From Candidatus Methylobacter favarea (GTDB lineage: Bacteria > Pseudomonadota > Gammaproteobacteria > Methylococcales > Methylomonadaceae), in assembly GCF_902806695.1 (NCBI RefSeq), contig NZ_CADCXN010000102.1:1-64000 (forward strand): a stretch of 64,000 nucleotides of DNA, written 5' to 3'. The notes below the pieces were generated by a model. The model searched no databases. It was given only the letters and a program-made list of their open reading frames with translations, and was not told where the DNA came from. Shown here in pieces: positions 30,446-40,135 of this stretch. The translations under genes and the position numbers were made by a program. Position 1 is the stretch's first letter. Each line of letters opens with the position of its first letter.

Positions 30446-32557
30446 ATGATCCAAAAAATCACTACTGCCAATAAGCAACTCTTCAGCAGTTTTACCGCGC
30501 CTGATATCGAGCAGATAGACCGAGCGTTGGCAATTGTCGGGCTAATTCCGGATGATCCTCACTATCACCGTCCAAAGGGCGTTGATGCCGCGGCGATTTT
30601 AATGGATTTTAATGTTGACCTGAAAACCATACTCGCGGCAATTTTAAGTGATCCGCGTTTGGCTGATTTAAATCCCCAACCCGATATTACCCAACAGTTT
30701 GGCAAAAAGGTTGCCGCGCTGGTTAAGGATGTAAATTGGCTGAATAAACTGGCAGTCTATTCTCCGGAAGTGACAAGACAGCCTAATCAGGCCGAAATAT
30801 TGTGCCGCATGCTGCTGTCCATGACCCAGGATGTACGCGCTGTGTTAATAAAACTGGCTTACAGGCTTCGGCGGCTGCGCAATCTGGCCAAAGAGTCATA
30901 TGAAGTCCGTCACTTTATTTCCATGGAAACTCTGGATATTTATGCCCCGATTGCCAACCGGCTGGGCATTCATCAGTTAAAGTGGGAACTGGAAGACATG
31001 GCTTTCCGGTATCTGGAACCGCAAGCCTACCTGCAGATTGCCAAATCCCTGGCGAATACCCGTATTCAAAGGGAAAATTGTATTAATGGCTTTATTGACC
31101 TTCTCCGAAAAACTCTCGGCGAAGAAGGTATCAAGGCGGAAGTTTACGGCCGTCCCAAGCATCTTTATAGCATCTGGAAAAAGATGCAGCGCAAGCAGCT
31201 TGATATAGATGAACTTTACGATTTGCTGGCGGTACGGGTAATTGTCGATAGTCTGACCAACTGTTATGCTGTTTTAGGCATGGTTCATGGACTTTGGCAA
31301 TATATTCCCAAAGAATTTGATGACTATATTGCCAACCCCAAGGAAAACGGTTATCAGTCCTTGCATACCGTCATTTTAGATGCTCAGGGAAATCGTATTG
31401 AAGTACAGATACGCACCCGTGATATGCACAGCTTTGCCGAGCTCGGGGTTGCTGCGCATTGGTCCTATAAAGAAGGGGGCAAGCATAATGCGGCTATAGA
31501 AAAGAGCATTGCCTCACTCCGCAAGCTACTGGAAGTAAAGGATAACGACGAAGCGCTGGTTGAAGAGTTCAAGAAGGAATTATTTTACGATCGAGTGTAT
31601 GTATTAACTCCGGCCGGTAAATTGATTGATCTGGTTCGAGGTTCAACGCCGCTTGATTTTGCTTATGCTGTCCATACCGAGATAGGCCATCGCTGCCGCG
31701 GGGCAAAAATCAATGGCCGCATTGCTCCTTTGACTTACAGGCTGAAATCCGGTGACCGGGTAGAAATCTTAACGGCAAAGACAGGGGGACCTAATCATAA
31801 CTGGATCAATCCCAATCTGGGCTATTTAAAATCTTCGCGCGCCATCAGCAAAGTAAAAAGCTGGTTTAAAAGCCAGAATCAGGCTCAGAATATAGCCACG
31901 GGCAAAGCCATTCTGGATAAGGAAATCCAGCGTCTGGGACTCAAAATGATTAATCTCGATGAATTGGCCAGGCACTTTAAACAGCCGAGCATTGATGCAT
32001 TACTTGAAGCCATTGGCCGTAGCGATATTAATAACCGCCAGCTTTCGGCCTATTTCAAGATACCTGAACTAGAGGCTCCGTTCCCCAAAGTCAAGCCGAA
32101 GAAACCCTTGACCAAATCCGTGGTGTATGTGGACGGCATCAATAATGTCCTTACTTCCTTTGCTCGCTGCTGCAATCCGGTTCAGGAGGATGACATTATC
32201 GGCTATATTTCGCATAAAAAAGGTATTACTGTGCACAGGAAGTCTTGTAAAAATATATTGACTCTTGGCCCGGACAAGCAGGCTCAGCTTATTGCAGTCA
32301 AATGGGGTGAAAAAAGGACTAGTTATGCTGTGCCTGTCGTTATTCAGGCCTTTAGCGCACAAAATTTATTAACTGATATTACCCAGATTTTGGCTCAGGC
32401 CAAAATTCATATTTTAAATGCCGCACTTGAAACGCATCCCGATTTTTCGGCGATTCTCAATTTGACTATTCAAATCGAAAATACCCATCAGTTAAGTCAG
32501 GTTCTTAATAAAATAAATCAATTACCGAATATCATTGATGTTAAGCGTAAAATATAA
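30446..32557 (+). CDS. relA: GTP pyrophosphokinase RelA
   Basis: Makes (p)ppGpp on stalled ribosomes. From ATG 30446 the product is 703 residues. The N-terminal hydrolase-like domain lacks the HD metal motif (ILSDPRL at the expected place), so it should be synthetase only. The synthetase domain has VYGRPKHLYSIWKKMQRKQL and NPKENGYQSLHTVI. A TGS domain (VYVLTPAGKLIDLVRGSTPL), a cysteine-pair zinc/helical region (SFARCCNPVQEDDIIGYI) and a C-terminal ACT domain complete the standard order. The upstream in-frame start at 30413 is less likely. Confidence 0.94.
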   Translation: MIQKITTANKQLFSSFTAPDIEQIDRALAIVGLIPDDPHYHRPKGVDAAAILMDFNVDLKTILAAILSDPRLADLNPQPDITQQFGKKVAALVKDVNWLNKLAVYSPEVTRQPNQAEILCRMLLSMTQDVRAVLIKLAYRLRRLRNLAKESYEVRHFISMETLDIYAPIANRLGIHQLKWELEDMAFRYLEPQAYLQIAKSLANTRIQRENCINGFIDLLRKTLGEEGIKAEVYGRPKHLYSIWKKMQRKQLDIDELYDLLAVRVIVDSLTNCYAVLGMVHGLWQYIPKEFDDYIANPKENGYQSLHTVILDAQGNRIEVQIRTRDMHSFAELGVAAHWSYKEGGKHNAAIEKSIASLRKLLEVKDNDEALVEEFKKELFYDRVYVLTPAGKLIDLVRGSTPLDFAYAVHTEIGHRCRGAKINGRIAPLTYRLKSGDRVEILTAKTGGPNHNWINPNLGYLKSSRAISKVKSWFKSQNQAQNIATGKAILDKEIQRLGLKMINLDELARHFKQPSIDALLEAIGRSDINNRQLSAYFKIPELEAPFPKVKPKKPLTKSVVYVDGINNVLTSFARCCNPVQEDDIIGYISHKKGITVHRKSCKNILTLGPDKQAQLIAVKWGEKRTSYAVPVVIQAFSAQNLLTDITQILAQAKIHILNAALETHPDFSAILNLTIQIENTHQLSQVLNKINQLPNIIDVKRKI

Positions 32558-32640
32558 GTCAGATGCAGTAAACTAAAGGCGAAAGCAGCTTAGGCTTTTC
32601 GCTGGCGCATCCAACTATTCGTCGTTCATCGTTAAAATCT

Positions 32641-35352
32641 ATGTCCCAACAAACAAAACCACGCCTGATTCTGGTTGACGGCTCTTCCTTTTTATATCGC
32701 GCCTACCATGCGCTCCCGCAGCTGAGCAATTCCCAGGGTGAACCCACGCATGCTGTTTATGGCGTGTCCGGCATGCTGCGCAAACTCATTGCGAACTATC
32801 AAAGCGATTATATTGCCGTAGTATTCGATGCTCCCGGCAAAACCTTTCGTAATGATCTTTATGAGCACTATAAGGCACACAGGCCGCCCATGCCCGATGA
32901 CCTGCGCGTACAGATTGAGCCCCTGCACAAGCTGATCCGGGCCATGGGTTTGCCCTTGATTATGGAGCCCGGCGTAGAAGCCGACGATGTCTTGGGCGCA
33001 CTGGCTCAATATGCACAGCAGCAAGGCTTCAGCGTCATTATTTCCACCTGTGACAAGGATATGGCTCAACTTGTGACCGAGGACATTATCCTGGAAAATA
33101 CCATGTCGAATACCCGTCTTGATATCCAGGGCGTGATTGACAAATTTGGTGTGAAACCGGAACAGATCATCGATTATCTGGCATTGACAGGCGACACTTC
33201 GGACAATATTCCCGGCGTGCCTAAAGTCGGTCCCAAAACAGCGGCAAAATGGCTGGCGCAATATGGTACAGTAGAAAATCTGATTGCCTGCGCTGATGAA
33301 ATCAAAGGCCATTATGGGGAAAGTTTGCGCGCAAATTTGGTTCAATTGCCATTGTCCAAACAATTAACTACCATTAAATGTGATCTTCATTTGCCTTACG
33401 TCATGGAACATTTGAAACGTCAACCCATAGACAAGGCCGCTTTGAAAGATTTATTAACCGGGCTGGGATTTTTATCCTGGCTGAAAACGCTGGACAATTC
33501 TGCTGAGATCGAAGTCGTCGTTGAAAAAAAACCTGCTGTTTGCGCCCCCGACTACGAAATCATACTTACTGAACAGAGATTTAATTACTGGTTTGAGCAG
33601 TTGGAAAAGGCTTCCCTGTTCGCCTTTGATACAGAAACCACCAGCCTTGATTACAGCAAGGCTGATATAGTCGGCGTCTCGTTTGCGGTTACCGCTGGCA
33701 AAGCCGCCTATGTGCCCTTAGCACATGATTATCCGGGCGTTCCAAACCAGCTTGACCGGACCGAAATACTGGAGAAACTCCGCCCCTTGCTGGAAAGGCC
33801 GGATAAAGCCAAGCTCGGGCAAAATCTCAAATATGATATGCATGTGTTAGCCAATCATGGCATAGCATTACGCTGCATCGCTCATGATACGATGCTGGAA
33901 TCGTATGTTTTAAACAGTACCGCAACGAAGCATAATATGGACGACCTCGCCAAGGAATATCTGGGCGTTAAAACCATTCATTATGAAGAAGTGGCAGGCA
34001 GGGGTGCAAAACAAATTCCGTTTCAGGAAGTATCGCTGGAACAGGCCGGCCCCTATGCGGCTGAGGATGCCGACATTACCTTGCAGCTGCATCGGGTTCT
34101 GATGGCCAAACTGGAACAACATCCGAGTCTGCATAAGCTGTATACCGACATTGAAATCCCCTTGATCAGCGTACTGGCCCGCATTGAAAGAAATGGCGTA
34201 TTAATTGACACAGCCATGCTCGCCCGGCAAAGCCTGGAACTGGCAGGTCATATTATTGCCATTGAACAGCTTACTCACGATCTTGCCGGACAGACTTTTA
34301 ATCTAGGCTCTCCGAAGCAAATTCAGGAAATTCTCTATGACCGGCAAAAACTGCCTGTGTTAAGGAAAACGCCTACCGGCCAGCCTTCAACCGACGAATC
34401 CGTGCTTCAGGAATTAGCCCTTACTTATCCCTTGCCTAAGCTGATCCTCGAATACCGGAGTTTGAGCAAGTTGAAATCGACCTACATCGACAAGCTGCCC
34501 CAACAGCTTGATGCGAAAACCGGCCGGATTCATACCTCTTATCACCAGGCGATAGCTGCAACAGGCAGGCTTTCTTCATCCGATCCGAATCTGCAAAATA
34601 TTCCTATTCGCAGTGAAGAAGGCCGTAAAATCCGCCAGGCATTTATTGCCTCCACAGGTTATAAAATCGTGGCCGCGGATTATTCTCAAATTGAACTGCG
34701 CATTATGGCGCATTTATCGGCTGACGACGGCTTAATGAAAGCGTTTACCGAAGGGCATGATGTGCACCGGGCAACAGCGGCTGAGGTATTTAGCATCGCT
34801 CCCGATCAGGTAACCACTGATCTGCGCCGTTCGGCCAAAGCGATTAATTTCGGCCTTATTTACGGAATGTCATCATTTGGTCTGGCCCAACAATTGGGCT
34901 TATCCCGCACCCAGGCTCAAGCTTATATTGACTTATATTTTAGTCGCTACCCGGGCGTTAAGAATTACATGGATAGCATCAGGAAGCTTGCCCGCGAGCA
35001 GGGTTTTGTGGAAACCTTATTTGGCCGCCGCTTATATTTGCCGGAAATAAACTCCCGCAATGCCGCCAGCCGTCAATATGCCGAACGCACTGCCATTAAT
35101 GCGCCCATGCAGGGTACGGCCGCCGATATCATCAAGCGTGCAATGCTGGCCACTGACCAGTGGCTGCAACAGGAGAAACCGGATGCCAGGATGATTATGC
35201 AGGTTCACGATGAACTGGTATTTGAAGTTGCGGAAGATCAACTGGACTACTGCACGACTTATATCAGAAAAATCATGTGCGCCGCCGCAGAACTTGATGT
35301 GCCCCTTCTTGTGGATATTGGCATAGGCAATAATTGGGACGAAGCTCATTAA
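32641..35352 (+). CDS. polA: DNA polymerase I
   Basis: Repair and Okazaki-fragment polymerase, 903 residues. The 5'-3' exonuclease domain begins LILVDGSSFLYRAYHALP. The 3'-5' proofreading domain has its first exonuclease motif intact (FAFDTETTSLDYSKADIVG). The family A polymerase has motif A (VAADYSQIELRIMAHLS), the O-helix (RRSAKAINFGLIYGMS) and motif C (MQVHDELVFEV). Length is 25 residues short of E. coli. A strong terminator lies about 110 bp downstream. Confidence 0.97.
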   Translation: MSQQTKPRLILVDGSSFLYRAYHALPQLSNSQGEPTHAVYGVSGMLRKLIANYQSDYIAVVFDAPGKTFRNDLYEHYKAHRPPMPDDLRVQIEPLHKLIRAMGLPLIMEPGVEADDVLGALAQYAQQQGFSVIISTCDKDMAQLVTEDIILENTMSNTRLDIQGVIDKFGVKPEQIIDYLALTGDTSDNIPGVPKVGPKTAAKWLAQYGTVENLIACADEIKGHYGESLRANLVQLPLSKQLTTIKCDLHLPYVMEHLKRQPIDKAALKDLLTGLGFLSWLKTLDNSAEIEVVVEKKPAVCAPDYEIILTEQRFNYWFEQLEKASLFAFDTETTSLDYSKADIVGVSFAVTAGKAAYVPLAHDYPGVPNQLDRTEILEKLRPLLERPDKAKLGQNLKYDMHVLANHGIALRCIAHDTMLESYVLNSTATKHNMDDLAKEYLGVKTIHYEEVAGRGAKQIPFQEVSLEQAGPYAAEDADITLQLHRVLMAKLEQHPSLHKLYTDIEIPLISVLARIERNGVLIDTAMLARQSLELAGHIIAIEQLTHDLAGQTFNLGSPKQIQEILYDRQKLPVLRKTPTGQPSTDESVLQELALTYPLPKLILEYRSLSKLKSTYIDKLPQQLDAKTGRIHTSYHQAIAATGRLSSSDPNLQNIPIRSEEGRKIRQAFIASTGYKIVAADYSQIELRIMAHLSADDGLMKAFTEGHDVHRATAAEVFSIAPDQVTTDLRRSAKAINFGLIYGMSSFGLAQQLGLSRTQAQAYIDLYFSRYPGVKNYMDSIRKLAREQGFVETLFGRRLYLPEINSRNAASRQYAERTAINAPMQGTAADIIKRAMLATDQWLQQEKPDARMIMQVHDELVFEVAEDQLDYCTTYIRKIMCAAAELDVPLLVDIGIGNNWDEAH

Positions 35353-35465
35353 AATATCCGCTAGGCCTGGAACTTTCCAGGCTTGCTAAACTCTTATTTT
35401 CGTACGCTTTATACAGCGTTCAATCAGCCGAAGCTTCCCCCTGCTCACCGGCTGGTTTTCCCTTA

Positions 35466-35507
35466 AGCCCCAGGGCGTTTTTTAATGCCTTGGGGCTTTC
35501 TTTTTTT
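35466..35507. terminator. Rho-independent terminator between polA and engB
   Basis: AGCCCCAGGGC (35466-35476) and GCCTTGGGGCT (35487-35497) form a stem, followed by a T-rich run (TTCTTTTTTT). The A/T richness on the other side is weaker, so it serves polA best. Confidence 0.8.
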
Positions 35508-35574
35508 ACAGCCGCTGACTAAATGATTTTTTCCGCTATTTATTACTTGCCACAAAACGTAATGAAAATTCAAT

Positions 35575-36183
35575 TTAATCCTGATCAACAGGGTTAAATA
35601 AATGATCCAGCGCCAGATGCACTTCATCAATACCGGTTTTTTTTAAGGCCGAAAATAACTGTATTGTTAACGGAAATGCCCTGTTGTCAAGCTCGCGTTG
35701 CACCTGGAGTAAGGTATTTTTGGCCGCCCCGTAGGCCAATTTGTCGGCCTTGGTTAACAGGACATGCAATGGTAAGCCTGTATGCTCACACCACTCCAGC
35801 ATTTGCCGGTCAAATTCAGTAAGGGGATGACGGATATCCATTACCAGAATTATGCCGCATAATGACTTTCGCCGGGTCAGATAATTTTCCATCAGCTCAT
35901 GCCATTTTTTCTTGACCGATGCCGGCACTTTGGCATAGCCGTAACCAGGTAAATCGACAAACCGCTGCTGTTCATTAATTTCAAAAAAATTCAGCATTTG
36001 CGTTCTGCCGGGTGTTTTGCTTATCCTGGCTAGGGCGTTTTGCCTGGTCAGGGCATTAATCGCGCTTGATTTTCCTGCGTTTGAACGGCCGGCAAAAGCT
36101 ACTTCCCGGCCTTGATCCGGAGGCGCATCAGCAAGTAGAGGCGCGCTGTTGACAAATTTTGCCTGATGATAAAGTGGGTTCAT
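35575..36183 (-). CDS. engB: Ribosome-biogenesis GTPase EngB (YihA/YsxC)
   Basis: A small essential GTPase for 50S assembly and cell division. The product has 202 residues from ATG 36183. G1 is AFAGRSNAGKSSAINAL, G3 is FVDLPGYGYAKV and G4 is LTKADKL. An in-frame ATG at 36204 would add seven residues without similarity. It diverges from the cytochrome c4 gene over 110 bp. Confidence 0.95.
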   Translation of the reverse strand: MNPLYHQAKFVNSAPLLADAPPDQGREVAFAGRSNAGKSSAINALTRQNALARISKTPGRTQMLNFFEINEQQRFVDLPGYGYAKVPASVKKKWHELMENYLTRRKSLCGIILVMDIRHPLTEFDRQMLEWCEHTGLPLHVLLTKADKLAYGAAKNTLLQVQRELDNRAFPLTIQLFSALKKTGIDEVHLALDHLFNPVDQD

Positions 36184-36293
36184 CGCGGTCTCGCTTAAGG
36201 GCATTAATTAGAGTAGAATTTGGCTTGTTTAATCAGCCCGTAAATTTTCAAAGACTACCACAAATAATAACTTTATTCCGAAAGGGGAACCTG

Positions 36294-36980
36294 ATGAAAA
36301 AAAGATTGCTGGCATTTTCACTAGCCCTGGCATTTGCCGGCACTTCAAGTATTGTACAGGCAGAAGGCAATATTAACGCTGGAAAAGAAAAAGCAGCTGC
36401 CTGTACAGCTTGTCACGGAGAAAACGGTAACAGCATGGTCGGCACCTTCCCGAAACTCGCCCAGCAACATGCATCCTATCTGCAAAAACAATTACAGGCT
36501 TTTAAAGACGGCAGCCGCAATAATCCCATAATGTCGCCTATGGCGATGGCGTTATCCGCTGAAGATATGGTTGATATTTCCGCCTATTATGCAGCGCAAA
36601 AAGTTTCAGCAAATACCCTGCCGGTCCTGGATGCAGATGAAGATAAAAAGCCGGCTGCAGCGGAAGCCGGGAAAACGACGAAAGCTGAAGATCCCATGCA
36701 GAAACTGCTTGCCCAGGGCAGCGATCTTTACCGCAATGGCGATCTCGGCAGGGAAGTTTCTGCCTGCATCGCCTGTCATGGCCCGTCAGGGGAAGGTAAT
36801 AAACCCGCTGCCTTTCCAGCGTTAAAGTCACAGCACGCCGATTATTTGATAAAAGCGCTCATGGATTTTAAATCCGGCGCCCGCAGCAATAATCCTGACA
36901 ACATGATGCACATGATTGCCAAAAAAATGACTGACGAAGAAATTAAAGCCGTCGCTTATCGCATTTCAATGATGAAATAA
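36294..36980 (+). CDS. Di-haem cytochrome c4
   Basis: Periplasmic electron carrier, 228 residues from ATG 36294, after an AAAGGGG ribosome site. The signal peptide is MKKRLLAFSLALAFAGTSS... ending QA-E. Two CxxCH haem sites are present, CTACH and CIACH, in two similar domains; Met ligands are likely in the FKDG...PMA and MMH... segments. The linker between domains is Lys/Glu/Ala rich. It probably donates electrons to a terminal oxidase. A dsbA-like gene follows, which would help the periplasmic thiol state that cytochrome c maturation needs. Confidence 0.93.
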   Translation: MKKRLLAFSLALAFAGTSSIVQAEGNINAGKEKAAACTACHGENGNSMVGTFPKLAQQHASYLQKQLQAFKDGSRNNPIMSPMAMALSAEDMVDISAYYAAQKVSANTLPVLDADEDKKPAAAEAGKTTKAEDPMQKLLAQGSDLYRNGDLGREVSACIACHGPSGEGNKPAAFPALKSQHADYLIKALMDFKSGARSNNPDNMMHMIAKKMTDEEIKAVAYRISMMK

Positions 36981-37075
36981 GCTGAAAAGCCGGAACATGG
37001 CATCTGGGTACGAGCTTTACTACGCCTTAGTTATATTTTTATCTGAACAGCTCTGACAGGGGGAACTTTTAAACC

Positions 37076-37696
37076 ATGCTTAAGAAAATCACTCAAACCG
37101 GCTTGTTAATTCTTTTATTTTCCTGTTCTGCACTGTCAAAAGCCGAGCAAAGCGGTTATGAAACCCTATCACCGGCGCAACCTACCCGTAATCCGGATAA
37201 AATCGAGGTTATTGAATTCTTCTGGTACGGTTGTCCTCATTGTTACAGCTTTGAGCCGGTATTGGAAAAATGGGTTAAAGGTCTGCCTGCAAACGTTGAA
37301 TTTATCCGCCAGCCTGCCGTTTTCAGTGAGCTTTGGGGCAAGCATGCCAAGGCCTATTTTACGGCCGAAGCGCTGGGTGTTGTTGATAAAATCCATGCAG
37401 ATTTTTTTGATGCCGTGCAAAACAAAAAACAGAAACTTGAAACTGAAGACGAGTTAGCCAAATTCTTTGTTGCCCATGGCGTTAATGAAGCTGAATTCCA
37501 TAACTCCTACAACTCGTTTCTGGTCGATGCCAAAATGCGTCAGGCAGCAACTATGGCCGCGCGTTATGGCGTGACCGGCGTTCCTGCGGTCATAATTAAC
37601 GGCAAATATAAGACTACCGGCCCTTTGGCCGGATCCCATGAAAAAATGATTGAAGTCATGAACAGCCTGATTGCACAGGAAAGCGCTGCAAAATAA
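37076..37696 (+). CDS. dsbA: Thiol:disulfide interchange protein DsbA
   Basis: Periplasmic oxidoreductase that puts disulfides in exported proteins. The 206-residue product has an N-terminal signal peptide (LLILLFSCSALSKA), the active site FFWYGCPHCYSFEP and the cis-Pro loop GVTGVPAVIING. The Cys in LFSC is not a good lipobox, so a soluble periplasmic form is likely. It lies 95 bp after cytochrome c4 and may be co-transcribed. Confidence 0.94.
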   Translation: MLKKITQTGLLILLFSCSALSKAEQSGYETLSPAQPTRNPDKIEVIEFFWYGCPHCYSFEPVLEKWVKGLPANVEFIRQPAVFSELWGKHAKAYFTAEALGVVDKIHADFFDAVQNKKQKLETEDELAKFFVAHGVNEAEFHNSYNSFLVDAKMRQAATMAARYGVTGVPAVIINGKYKTTGPLAGSHEKMIEVMNSLIAQESAAK

Positions 37697-37768
37697 TATT
37701 TTCAGCGCGCCCAAGGCCTTAGCAAGCCGACAGCAGGATAGAATACAGGCAGTCGGGACAGGCTCAAA

Positions 37769-38332
37769 TTACCAGATCAAATCATCGGGAACTTGATACT
37801 CTGCATAGGGATCGTCCCTGTTGTCACTAGCAGCAATAGCAGGTTCATTAAGGACAATAACACTCGCTTCATCGCGGGATTTTATTTTATGCGCCACTTC
37901 AGCCGAAACCACTTCATAGTGTTGGCCGAATTTTACAATAGCCAGCCGGCCGCGAACGATTTGTTCGCGCATGGCCTCTGAAACATACAGTCTTTTTATC
38001 TTGTTATTATCATTAAAATTATAGGCCAGGCTGTCATCGCTCAGCTCATCCCGGGGCTGGCGGTTTAATTCAATCAACTGCTTAACCTGGGCAGCCAGCT
38101 GTTTTTGGTCTTCCTGCTGCTTGCGTAATTGATTCATGTGCCGGTCTTTCTGAAGTTTTTCAGCTTGCGCTTTTTGCCTCAGCGCTTTTGTTTCATCAAC
38201 GGCTTCACTATTATTTTTGCGTTGTTGCCGGGTTTGTTTGCGTTTATCGGCTCTGGCGCTTTTAGCTTGGGCTGCGCTCGCCAGACCCGCTTTTAATAAT
38301 TGATCCTGTAATGATAACTTTTGTTTGCTCAT
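37769..38332 (-). CDS. DUF2058-family protein (YaiL-like)
   Basis: A 187-residue soluble protein. The N-terminus MSKQKLSLQDQLLKAGLAS and the following long Lys/Arg/Gln helix (SARADKRKQTRQQRKN, QAEKLQKDRHMNQLRKQQED) are the DUF2058 pattern. The C-terminal domain includes the AMREQIVRGRLAIVKFGQHYEVV segment. Family members are annotated as nucleic-acid-associated, but the function is unproven. It converges with dsbA. Confidence 0.85.
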   Translation of the reverse strand: MSKQKLSLQDQLLKAGLASAAQAKSARADKRKQTRQQRKNNSEAVDETKALRQKAQAEKLQKDRHMNQLRKQQEDQKQLAAQVKQLIELNRQPRDELSDDSLAYNFNDNNKIKRLYVSEAMREQIVRGRLAIVKFGQHYEVVSAEVAHKIKSRDEASVIVLNEPAIAASDNRDDPYAEYQVPDDLIW

Positions 38333-38669
38333 AATTAAAATTTAACCGCCAAAATGTACCCCACCTTATTGAGATTGTCCGTATCCTGCACGAATGCATG
38401 GATGTTGAAACCCGTCTTTCTGAATTCTAATGCAAAAAAACAAGACGATGAACGACCGAAAACACCTAACCGGACTAGCGGGTGCATTTAAACGGAAACC
38501 TACGGTTTCAGAAAACAGAAAATTATAGTGTAATAAAAAACAATAAGCCAAGATTCCCATGATCAGCAATAGCTTGTCTGACTATGGCCCGAGTAGTGTA
38601 GGAGTATCTTATTGATTTGGCTTAAAATTAAACCATAACCGTAATTTTCTGCACAGATGCTCCCGCTAG
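38333..38669. other. Non-coding gap upstream of the accessory island
   Basis: About 340 bp between the DUF2058 gene and a protein remnant. A minus-strand ORF (38366-38569) lacks a ribosome site and protein-like pattern. It marks the transition to the accessory island. Confidence 0.5.
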
Positions 38670-38843
38670 TCCGTCTCGGGCGTTTGGAAAAGACCGGGGG
38701 GCAATGTTATCAATTTTGCAGCGGCTCATTATGTGCATGTAAGAGACGGCGGCCGGTGTCCAGCTAATGAGGTTGCCGTTGGTATGGGTGGCTTCTATGC
38801 AACTTACACGGCCGGTTATATCTACTATGCCCCTGTAAGTTAA
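38670..38843 (+). pseudogene. 3' remnant of a fibre- or adhesin-tip-like protein
   Basis: An open frame of 57 codons with no start codon and a TAG just ahead. It reads VRDGGRCPANEVAVGMGGF, then ends in a YIYYAPVS-type C-terminus. The pattern of C-x-A/G-N-x-V-x-V-G-x-x-G-x-Y followed by YYAPV recalls C-terminal tip domains of phage tail fibres and pilus adhesins, which are common at invertible or phage-derived loci. The remainder is missing. The family call rests on pattern memory only. Confidence 0.35.
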
Positions 38844-38892
38844 ATCAAGCTAATAACAATAAACCTATCTTTAATTTTATGGGAAGTCATAA

Positions 38893-39743
38893 ATGAAATT
38901 ATTGAAAACTTGTCCGAATGGATGCGCCTCAGATTTACGCCCTTCAAGTCTTATTGTAGCCGAAGGCGAATTAAACGAATGCTTATCATGTGGGCAGTTA
39001 ATCAGCTCTTGCAGCAAAGCCTATTATGAGGCATCGAATCAAGAATGGAACAGCGAGGAAGGTACTTGGCCGTCAGAGAAAGATTATGCCCGTTTGCTAA
39101 AGCGTCGAACAAAAGATATTCAACAGATCGCGCAATTATTATCAAAAAAGTATCCAGATATTCACATTCTGGATGTCGGTTCGTCTAACGGCTCATTTGT
39201 CTCTATTGCCCAAGATTTGGGTCTTCAAGCCGAAGGCGTAGATCCCTCAGAAAAGGCCGTCAATGATGGAATAAAAAGAGGCCTAAAACTGCATGCGGTT
39301 TTTTAAGTGATGTGGGCATTGCTGATAATTCGTTTGATACCATAACACTACATGAGGTTATTGAGCATATTTCAGATCCGATTCCCTTACTAAAAGAGTG
39401 TGCCCGCATTTTGCGTCCGAACGGCGTTCTGCTGATCGGCACGGGCAATACCGATAGCTGGACGCGGCAAATACAAAAAAGCAAATGGGATTTTTTCGAT
39501 ATGAAAAGGCACGCTGGGCATATCAGTTTTTTCTCGCCTAAATCACTAAATGTATTGGCCTCGCAAGCCGGATTCAGCGTGGTAAAAGTTATCACGCATT
39601 CCGTCAAGTTCTATGAAAAAGGCGAGATCCCGCCCGTTCTCTATCGGCTAGTGAAGGTATTTACAGAACTATTGAATTTGCCGGCCAGACTGCTCAATAA
39701 AGGCCATCAAATGGAAGTTTATTTAAGAGTCACTAAGTCTTAA
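38893..39743 (+). pseudogene. SAM-dependent methyltransferase with N-terminal zinc motif, frameshifted
   Basis: The first frame (38893-39306) has a C-x3-C...C-x2-C pair (CPNGC, CLSC), a helical linker and the SAM loop HILDVGSSNGSFVSIAQDLG. It stops at TAA in the sequence GCGGTTTTTTAAGTG. Dropping back one base, the next frame continues GFLSDVGIADNSFDTITLHE and carries the rest of a class I methyltransferase to 39743. The break is a single-base loss beside a six-T run. It may be a true pseudogene, a sequencing error, or slippage. The substrate is unknown; similar proteins modify sugars or lipids in surface polysaccharide loci. Confidence 0.75.
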
Positions 39744-39782
39744 CTCATGGCGTAAAACCGAACTGATGGGAGTAGAATAAGC

Positions 39783-39812
39783 TTGACATTTGCATGTACA
39801 AAACGAGATACT
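39783..39812 (+). promoter_or_regulatory. Promoter of the brnT-brnA pair
   Basis: A perfect TTGACA (39783-39788), 18 bp, and GATACT (39807-39812). The -10 ends only 5 bp before the brnT ATG, so the message would start at or beyond the ATG. A near-palindrome TTGCATGTACAA in the spacer may be the antitoxin operator. Confidence 0.6.
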
Positions 39813-39817
39813 GATTT

Positions 39818-40135
39818 ATGCAAATACAGGATGTAGCGGGTTTTGAATGGGACGACGGGAACGAAGCCAAATGCCAGAAACACGACGTTGCTCTTTCTGA
39901 TCTTGAATCCGCTTTTTACAGGACACTGCATATTTTTCCTGATCCGGCCCATTCACAAAGCGAAAAACGCTATATCGCGCTTGGCAAGACAAACGGGGGA
40001 AGGAATATATTTGTTTGCTTTACTTTGCGACAGCGCGAAGGCAAAACCTACATCCGTCCTATCAGCGCACGCTACATGCACCGAAAGGAGATTGAACACT
40101 ATGAAAAAGAAATTGCCAATTCTGACAACCGATAA
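39818..40135 (+). CDS. brnT: BrnT-family toxin
   Basis: A type II toxin with a RelE-like fold and ribonuclease activity. The 105-residue product has the family marks FEWDDGNEAKCQKHDVAL, RYIALGKTNGGRNIFVCFT and IRPISARYMHRKEIEHYEKE. Toxins are usually about 90 residues, so this is slightly long. It overlaps the antitoxin gene by 35 bp. The promoter lies so close that a leaderless message, or a later start codon, is likely. Confidence 0.88.
   Translation: MQIQDVAGFEWDDGNEAKCQKHDVALSDLESAFYRTLHIFPDPAHSQSEKRYIALGKTNGGRNIFVCFTLRQREGKTYIRPISARYMHRKEIEHYEKEIANSDNR

Noticed and set aside
32558-32640. Terminator hairpin between relA and polA (GCGAAAGC / GCTTTTCGC)
   Set aside because: The stem is imperfect and no T run follows.
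32692-33363. 223-codon minus-strand ORF inside polA
   Set aside because: Antisense of a conserved polymerase domain; composition (Cys, His, Gln rich) is that of a shadow frame.
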